NCBI GenBank assembly: GCA_902773475.1
Contig: CACYEO010000201.1
Coordinates: 1-7,146 of the forward strand
Direction of reading: 5' to 3'
Origin: an uncultured bacterium
GTDB taxonomy: Bacteria; Verrucomicrobiota; Kiritimatiellia; RFP12; UBA1067
DNA: 7,146 nucleotides
Shown: in pieces, positions 5,372 through 7,146 of the stretch
Layout: every line of letters starts with the position of its first letter
Numbering within the stretch: position 1 is the stretch's first letter
Translations under genes and position numbers: made by a program
Notes under the pieces: generated by a model
The model's database searches: none
What the model saw: only the letters and a program-made list of their open reading frames with translations
Told to the model about the DNA's origin: nothing

Positions 5372-5419
5372 CCCAAACACCCAATAACCCAAACACCCAA
5401 ACACTCAAAAACTCAAACA
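5372..5419. repeat. Tandem 8-base array, CCCAAACA, six units
   Basis: Six octamers follow one another: CCCAAACA (5372), CCCAATAA (5380), CCCAAACA (5388), CCCAAACA (5396), CTCAAAAA (5404) and CTCAAACA (5412). The two units nearest lysA carry CTC in place of CCC. On the minus strand the unit reads TGTTTGGG, a T/G-rich run just past the lysA stop, so it will be transcribed if lysA reads through. The pure A/C strand bias contrasts with the GC-rich coding DNA around it. The function is unknown. Confidence 0.72.
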
Positions 5420-5441
5420 CTTCTTCTATACACCCGCCGGA

Positions 5442-6692
5442 TCAGACGAAGCCTTCGAGACCGGAAAAGTCGAGAGTGGCGAAATAATCGTCCATCGTCT
5501 CGGCGCGGCGGATCTGCACCACCGAACCGTCCGGACGCAGCAGAAGCTCCGCGCTGCGGAGCTTGCCGTTGTAGTTGAAGCCCATCGCATGGCCGTGCGC
5601 GCCGGCGTCGCAAATCACCACAAGGTCGCCCGGTGCGAGCGGCGGGAGCTTGCGCGCGATCGCGAACTTGTCGTTGTTTTCGCAGAGCGAGCCGGTCACG
5701 TCGTACGTCTCCGAGGCCGGGACGTCTTTCTTCGCGGGAACGACGATTTCGTGATACGCGCCGTACAGGGCGGGGCGCATCAAATCGGCCATTGTAGCGT
5801 CGAGTCCGGCGTATTTGCGGTAGGTGTCTTTTATATGCCTCACGCGCGAGACGAGATAGCCGTAAGGCCCGGTCACCATGCGCCCGCATTCCAGATACAG
5901 GGCCACCGGCGGGTGCCCGGCGAAATGCTTTTCATATTCGGCCTTCGCGCCGGCCGAGACGCGTTCCATGTCAACCGGCCGCTGGCCGGGTTTGTAGGGG
6001 ATTCCGATTCCGCCGCCGATGTTGCAGAACTCGAACGTGATGCCGGCGGCCGCCTCTATCTCCCGCGCGAGCCCGAAAAGCATCGCGCATGTTTCGATGA
6101 AATACTCCGGGTTCAATTCGTTCGAAGCGACCATCGTGTGGATGCCGAAGCGTTTCGCGCCCTTCGCCTTCAGCATCTTGTAGCCTTCGAAAATCTGGTC
6201 GCGGGTGAAGCCGTATTTGGCCTCTTCCGGCTTGCCGATTATCGCGTTGCCCTCCTTCAGGGGCCCGGGGTTGAAACGGCAGCAGACGAGTTCGGGGATG
6301 CCGCAGACCTTTTCAAGGAACGGTATGTGCGATATGTCGTCGAGATTGACGACCGCGCCGAGGGCGCGCGCCTTCGCGAATTCCTCCGCAGGCGTGTCGT
6401 TCGACGTGAACATTATCCGCTCGCCCGTCACGCCGCACCTTTCCGAAATGACGAGTTCCGGCAGGCTGGAGCAGTCGCACCCGAAGCCGTACTCCGAAAG
6501 TATCTTCACGAGATACGGATTGGGCGCGGCTTTCACCGCGAAATACTCGCGGAACCCCGGATTCCACGCGAACGCGGCGCGCAGGCGCTCCGCGTTCGCG
6601 CGTATCGCGGCTTCGTCGTAGATATGAAACGGCGTGGGGTGCGCCGAGGCGATTTCCTCGAGCTTTTCCGCCGTGAAGGGCAGTTTTCTCAC
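5442..6692 (-). CDS. lysA: Diaminopimelate decarboxylase
   Basis: This 416-residue PLP enzyme removes CO2 from meso-diaminopimelate to give L-lysine, the last step of lysine synthesis, in the cytoplasm. It is a fold III alanine-racemase-type barrel followed by a beta domain. Visible marks are the PLP-binding Lys54 in YFAVKA (50-55), His185 in GIHTMVASNELN (183-194), the phosphate-binding glycine loop GGGIGIPY (226-233), ECGR (268-271), the catalytic Cys337 in GSLCENND (334-341) and Tyr374 in FNYNGKLRSAELLL (372-385). The TMVASNELN and GIPYKPGQ stretches resemble the LysA branch I remember from clostridia more than the E. coli form. CENND replaces the usual CESGD. The start is GTG at 6692, the only start candidate after the in-frame stop of the previous gene; GGAA at 6705-6702 is a weak ribosome binding site. 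A relative acting on another amino acid cannot be fully excluded. Confidence 0.9.
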   Translation of the reverse strand: MRKLPFTAEKLEEIASAHPTPFHIYDEAAIRANAERLRAAFAWNPGFREYFAVKAAPNPYLVKILSEYGFGCDCSSLPELVISERCGVTGERIMFTSNDTPAEEFAKARALGAVVNLDDISHIPFLEKVCGIPELVCCRFNPGPLKEGNAIIGKPEEAKYGFTRDQIFEGYKMLKAKGAKRFGIHTMVASNELNPEYFIETCAMLFGLAREIEAAAGITFEFCNIGGGIGIPYKPGQRPVDMERVSAGAKAEYEKHFAGHPPVALYLECGRMVTGPYGYLVSRVRHIKDTYRKYAGLDATMADLMRPALYGAYHEIVVPAKKDVPASETYDVTGSLCENNDKFAIARKLPPLAPGDLVVICDAGAHGHAMGFNYNGKLRSAELLLRPDGSVVQIRRAETMDDYFATLDFSGLEGFV

Positions 6693-6716
6693 GATTGCAG
6701 ATTCCGTTTGCGGATG

Positions 6717-7146
6717 TCAGGCCTTGTAGTATTCTTCCCAGCCCTTGCGTGGCGCAGGTCCGGCCAGAAGCATGTTCGCCTCTTCGTCGCCGATCGCCCT
6801 GCCGGCCGCGGGGTCGAACTTGAAGCCGCGTCCGAGCCTCTGCGCGATGACGCCAAGGCAGAACACTTCGCAGAGCGGAGCGCCCACCTTGAAGGGGCTT
6901 CTGGCTTCGGCATCGCCCTTCGCGGCGAGGAGGAAGTTCCTGTAGTGGTCGACTCTCGACTTCGCGAACGCCGGGAGTTTTTCCTTGCCGCCGCCGACGC
7001 GCTTGAGAGTGGAGGAGTGCGAAAGCCCCTGCCAGATCGTTCCGTCGGCCTGGTAGATTTCCTTGCCGGGCTTGAGCTTCGGGTCGATAAGCCCGTCGTT
7101 CGCGGTCGAGGCCGGGAAAAGCCCCTTGTTGTCCACGAAGCGGAAG
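6717..7146 (-). CDS. Gfo/Idh/MocA-family oxidoreductase, C-terminal part
   Basis: Only the last 142 residues are inside the window; the frame is open to the right edge and the true start lies beyond it. The family comprises NAD(P)-dependent dehydrogenases that act mostly on sugars and sugar derivatives. The part seen is from the substrate-side C-terminal domain: a loop around GLIDPKLKPGKEIYQADG, a helix with HYRNFLLAAKGDAEARSPF, then APLCEVFCLGVIAQRLGRGF and an ending with EEANMLLAGPAPRKGWEEYY. This closely recalls the large PVC paralogue set, in which HYRNF, a run of helices and a final R-x-GWE are typical. The NAD-binding Rossmann part and catalytic Lys are not in view, so substrate and activity cannot be judged. 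The stop lies 24 bases before the lysA GTG on the same strand, so one transcript is likely. Confidence 0.8.
   Translation of the reverse strand, partial: FRFVDNKGLFPASTANDGLIDPKLKPGKEIYQADGTIWQGLSHSSTLKRVGGGKEKLPAFAKSRVDHYRNFLLAAKGDAEARSPFKVGAPLCEVFCLGVIAQRLGRGFKFDPAAGRAIGDEEANMLLAGPAPRKGWEEYYKA

Noticed and set aside
5289..5419. CRISPR array
   Set aside because: Units are only 7-8 bases and are joined directly without unique spacers, so this is simple tandem repetition.

Overview
The window is GC-rich, densely coded bacterial DNA. The organism is inferred to be a member of the PVC group, most likely a Lentisphaerota (Victivallales-like) or Kiritimatiellota bacterium. This rests on three things: a sigma-70/ECF-like factor of the type that clusters with Ser/Thr kinases in these bacteria, the C-terminal form of the Gfo/Idh/MocA oxidoreductase at the right edge, and repeat-rich intergenic DNA. 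It is a judgement from remembered family resemblance, not from a search.

Layout from left to right. (1) 1-187 is an AT-richer, pyrimidine-rich leader without a convincing gene; its right end holds a possible promoter and a clear ribosome binding site. (2) 188-858 (+) is a type II toxin-antitoxin pair: a Phd/YefM-like antitoxin, then a ParE/RelE-like toxin with a one-base TAATG overlap. (3) 859-1151 is a convergent intergenic region with a GC-rich terminator-like hairpin and small repeats. (4) 1152-1610 (-) is a DUF805 membrane protein. (5) 1611-1789 is a divergent spacer with hairpins. (6) 1790-5241 (+) is a tightly packed four-gene cluster: sigma factor, transmembrane Ser/Thr kinase, uracil-DNA glycosylase (ung) and a membrane acyltransferase. 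The junctions are an 11-base overlap, a 2-base gap and a 1-base overlap. (7) 5242-5441 is a convergent spacer with a hairpin and three different short tandem arrays side by side (7-, 8- and 8-base periods). (8) 5442-6692 (-) is diaminopimelate decarboxylase (lysA). (9) 6717 to the right edge (-) is the C-terminal part of a Gfo/Idh/MocA-family oxidoreductase.

How the genes may work together. The sigma factor and the kinase form a plausible signalling pair: the kinase has a complete set of catalytic motifs, one membrane anchor and a short outer tail, so it could sense an envelope signal and modify its partner sigma factor. The ung and acyltransferase genes are translationally packed behind the kinase. 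They are therefore probably co-transcribed with it, although neither has an obvious functional link to it. The toxin-antitoxin pair is a self-contained module. lysA makes lysine from meso-diaminopimelate and probably shares a transcript with the oxidoreductase gene upstream of it.

The points most worth a second look are the sigma/kinase/ung/acyltransferase cluster, the compound tandem-repeat block at 5289-5419, and the unusual DNA at the sigma-factor start: a 20-base alternating purine-pyrimidine run and a -10-like box only six bases before the ATG. No CRISPR array, tRNA, rRNA or insertion sequence was seen.
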